From assembly GCA_024638905.1 (NCBI GenBank), contig JAHEJH010000180.1, positions 1 to 8,170 on the forward strand: a stretch of 8,170 nt of DNA, written 5' to 3'. The DNA is from Luminiphilus sp. GTDB taxonomy: Bacteria; Pseudomonadota; Gammaproteobacteria; Pseudomonadales; Halieaceae. The translations under genes were made by a program, and so were the position numbers. Below, in pieces: positions 6,595-8,170 of the stretch (the first letter of the stretch is position 1; every line of letters begins with the position of its first letter). The notes under the pieces are model-generated. The model searched no databases. It saw only the letters and a program-made list of their open reading frames with translations, and had not been told where the DNA came from.

Positions 6595-6678
6595 GATGGC
6601 AACCAGCGCAAACCAGTGCGTAGTGTGAACGATTGTGACGAAAAGATCATGAGCCGGTCAGGACTCACTAACATTATA
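6595..6678 (-). promoter_or_regulatory. yebC-ruvC spacer with possible -10 element and tandem 10-mers
   Basis: On the minus strand a perfect TATAAT (6673-6678) spans the yebC stop codon. It would place transcription start near 6666, giving ruvC a leader of about 70 bases. No -35 box resembling TTGACA stands 16-18 bases upstream, and there is no extended TG, so the promoter call is weak. Immediately upstream of ruvC's ATG lie two adjacent 10-mers (plus strand AACCAGCGCA and AACCAGTGCG, 6601-6620; 8 of 10 identical) where an SD would normally be. No terminator hairpin is seen after yebC. Confidence 0.3.
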
Positions 6679-7417
6679 AAGTGGCTAGCACGGCGTCCGG
6701 TATGTCTGCGTTGGAGTAGACATTCTGGACGTCATCAAGATCCTCGAGCATGTCGATCAGTCCCATGACACTCGATGCAGTGTCGGCATCCAGCAAGACT
6801 TCAGTACTGGGCAACATCGTGACCTCGGCCTCAACGGGCTCGAGCCCTGCGGCAACCAGTGCGTCTCGCACCTCAGTGACGCACTCCCACGGCGTCATCA
6901 CATCGACGCTACCATCCTCAGCTGCCACAATATCGTCAGCACCCGCCTCCAGAGCGGCTTCCATCACCGCCTCCTCATCTGCCCCCGGGGCAAACTGGAT
7001 GAGCCCGGTGCGGGAAAAGAGATAGGCTACCGACCCGTCCGTACCCAGATTACCGCCGCGCTTGGTAAAGGCGTGCCGCACCTCGGCTACCGTGCGATTG
7101 CGGTTGTCCGTCATCACTTCAACGAGCACTGCCACACCACCCGGCGCATAACCCTCGTAGGTCAGCTCCTCCATGTTGTCGGCTTCACCGGTGCCCGCGC
7201 CACGCGCGATGGCATTGTCGATAGTGTCCCGCTTCATATTGGCGCCGAGCGCCTTATCTACCGCCGCGCGGAGTCGCGGGTTGTCTTCAACAACAGCGCC
7301 GCCTGCCCGCGCGGCCACCACCAGCTCCCGAATCAACTTGGTAAAGAGCTTGCCCCGCTTGGCGTCTTGTGCCGCTTTGCGATGCTTGATGTTCGCCCAT
7401 TTACTGTGGCCCGCCAT
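6674..7417 (-). CDS. yebC: YebC/TACO1-family translation factor / regulatory protein
   Basis: Member of the YebC/PmpR/TACO1 family. Different members are described as DNA-binding regulators and as translation factors that help ribosomes past difficult proline-containing stretches; which role applies here cannot be read from sequence. The 247 residues match the family length (E. coli 246). The N-terminal signature [22 protein letters not shown] is intact. [43 protein letters not shown] and [18 protein letters not shown] follow, with an acidic C-terminal third ([17 protein letters not shown]). The start is fixed by the conserved MAGHSKW. It lies six bases after aspS with no clear SD, suggesting reinitiation after aspS. 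The position between aspS and ruvC is the common gammaproteobacterial one. Confidence 0.96.
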   Translation of the reverse strand: MAGHSKWANIKHRKAAQDAKRGKLFTKLIRELVVAARAGGAVVEDNPRLRAAVDKALGANMKRDTIDNAIARGAGTGEADNMEELTYEGYAPGGVAVLVEVMTDNRNRTVAEVRHAFTKRGGNLGTDGSVAYLFSRTGLIQFAPGADEEAVMEAALEAGADDIVAAEDGSVDVMTPWECVTEVRDALVAAGLEPVEAEVTMLPSTEVLLDADTASSVMGLIDMLEDLDDVQNVYSNADIPDAVLATL

Positions 7418-7423
7418 CGTGAA

Positions 7424-8170
7424 TCAGTCCGCGGCGGGTTGCTCGGTGCGGCGAGGGCGCAGCGACAGCTCCCGCAGTTGCTGCTCCGAGACTTCACCCG
7501 GCGCCTCGGTCATGACGCATTGAGCGCTCTGGGTTTTGGGGAAAGCGATGACGTCGCGAATCGATTGCCCACCCACCATCAACATGACGAGACGATCCAG
7601 ACCAAAAGCGAGGCCCGCATGAGGAGGTGCACCGTGGCGCAGCGCGCTCAACAGGAACCCGAACTTGGATTCCGCCTCGGCCTCATCAATACCTAAAAGC
7701 TCAAACACGGCCTGCTGCATAGCCTGATCATGAATACGGACGGAACCGCCGCCAATCTCGCTACCGTTCAGCACCATATCGTAGGCCTGTGACAGCGCGG
7801 CCTCGGGCTCTGCCTGTAAGGTCTCCACCGAACAGGCCGGCGCCGTAAAGGGGTGGTGCAAGGCGGTCATACCGCCGCGTTCATCGCGTTCGAACATGGG
7901 GAAGTCGACAACCCAAAGCGGCGCCCACCCCTCTGCAACCTGACCCAGATCGGCAGCGACTTTGAGACGCAATGCGCCCAGAGACTCATTAACCACCGAG
8001 CGCTTGTCGGCGCCAAAGAACAGAATATCGCCATTTGCTGCGTCGAGCCGATCCAGCATCGCGAGCACGGTCTCGTCGGGCATAAACTTGATAATCGGCG
8101 ATTGCAAACCTTCTATGCCCGCCGCGCGGTCGTTGACCTTGATCCAGGCCAGACCCTTGGCGCCATAAAC
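7424..8170 (-). CDS. aspS: Aspartyl-tRNA synthetase, C-terminal part (5' end outside window)
   Basis: Class II aminoacyl-tRNA synthetase charging tRNA-Asp in the cytoplasm. The visible 248 residues run from [14 protein letters not shown], within the bacterial-type GAD insertion, to the stop. The frame stays open to the window edge, so the N-terminal anticodon-binding domain and motifs 1-2 are missing by truncation, not mutation; the full protein is usually about 590 residues. Visible landmarks are [48 protein letters not shown], motif 3 GLAFGLDRL (visible residues about 187-194) and [10 protein letters not shown]. The insertion marks it as the bacterial form. It is probably first in the aspS-yebC transcription unit. 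Confidence 0.96.
   Translation of the reverse strand, partial: VYGAKGLAWIKVNDRAAGIEGLQSPIIKFMPDETVLAMLDRLDAANGDILFFGADKRSVVNESLGALRLKVAADLGQVAEGWAPLWVVDFPMFERDERGGMTALHHPFTAPACSVETLQAEPEAALSQAYDMVLNGSEIGGGSVRIHDQAMQQAVFELLGIDEAEAESKFGFLLSALRHGAPPHAGLAFGLDRLVMLMVGGQSIRDVIAFPKTQSAQCVMTEAPGEVSEQQLRELSLRPRRTEQPAAD

Noticed and set aside
2500..7417. Functional link between YebC (relief of proline stalling) and the Pro-rich TolA linker in the same cluster
   Set aside because: The linker alternates Pro with Lys, Glu or Ala and contains no run of consecutive prolines, the usual stalling context. yebC next to ruvC is ancestral synteny, so the proximity carries little information.
7073..7696. Long plus-strand open frame of 207 codons across the yebC-aspS junction
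   Set aside because: It lies antisense to two clearly conserved genes, resembles no known protein, and is explained by GC-rich codon structure. The same applies to other plus-strand frames opposite tolB, ruvB and ruvA.
8105..8107. A short separate gene starting at 8107
   Set aside because: The frame stays open to the window edge and the upstream codons continue aspartyl-tRNA synthetase sequence ([12 protein letters not shown]), so this is a truncated aspS.
1..8170. Mobile elements, CRISPR arrays, tRNA/rRNA genes or a novel defence system
   Set aside because: Every large interval is occupied by a recognised housekeeping gene in a conserved order. No transposase, spacer-repeat pattern, cloverleaf or unfamiliar gene was seen.

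Overview
This is a conserved housekeeping segment of a gammaproteobacterial chromosome. All ten protein genes lie on the minus strand. In transcription order (high to low coordinate) they read aspS (partial) - yebC - ruvC - ruvA - ruvB - ybgC - tolQ - tolR - tolA - tolB - pal. This is the known ruv-tol/pal gene order of gammaproteobacteria, most like the Pseudomonas-type arrangement. The base composition is fairly GC-rich and the proteins resemble free-living, probably aquatic, gammaproteobacteria. A marine Cellvibrionales/Halieaceae-like source is only a guess. I see no mobile element, CRISPR array, RNA gene, prophage or foreign-looking island.

Layout: 7424-8170 holds the C-terminal 248 residues of aspartyl-tRNA synthetase, cut by the window edge. 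Six bases later comes yebC (translation factor/regulator family). A 79-base gap, the widest before tolB-pal, separates yebC from the Holliday-junction genes ruvC, ruvA and ruvB. RuvAB migrates the four-way junction and RuvC cuts it. From ruvB on, the genes are locked together by start/stop overlaps or gaps of only a few bases (ruvB/ybgC GTGA, ybgC/tolQ ATGA, tolQ/tolR 2-base gap, tolR/tolA TGATG, tolA/tolB 3-base gap). The DNA-repair genes and the envelope genes are therefore probably cotranscribed and partly translationally coupled.

The Tol-Pal products form one trans-envelope machine. TolQ and TolR are the proton-driven inner-membrane motor, TolA the energy-transducing arm, TolB the periplasmic propeller and Pal the peptidoglycan-binding lipoprotein. 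Together they constrict the outer membrane at division. YbgC is the thioesterase customarily linked to them. A 182-base gap precedes pal, and a strong intrinsic terminator follows it directly, so no cpoB/ybgF gene follows in the visible part.

No undescribed system is evident. The points worth a second look are: (i) TolA has a short TonB-like Pro-Lys/Pro-Glu linker encoded by an in-frame hexanucleotide tandem repeat, while Pal carries an Ala/Glu-rich, probably helical linker, roughly the reverse of E. coli; (ii) a 10-codon mini-ORF with a good Shine-Dalgarno sequence bridges ruvA and ruvB through ATGA and GTGA overlaps; (iii) pal is followed directly by a terminator; (iv) YbgC has Tyr where E. 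coli has the family His.
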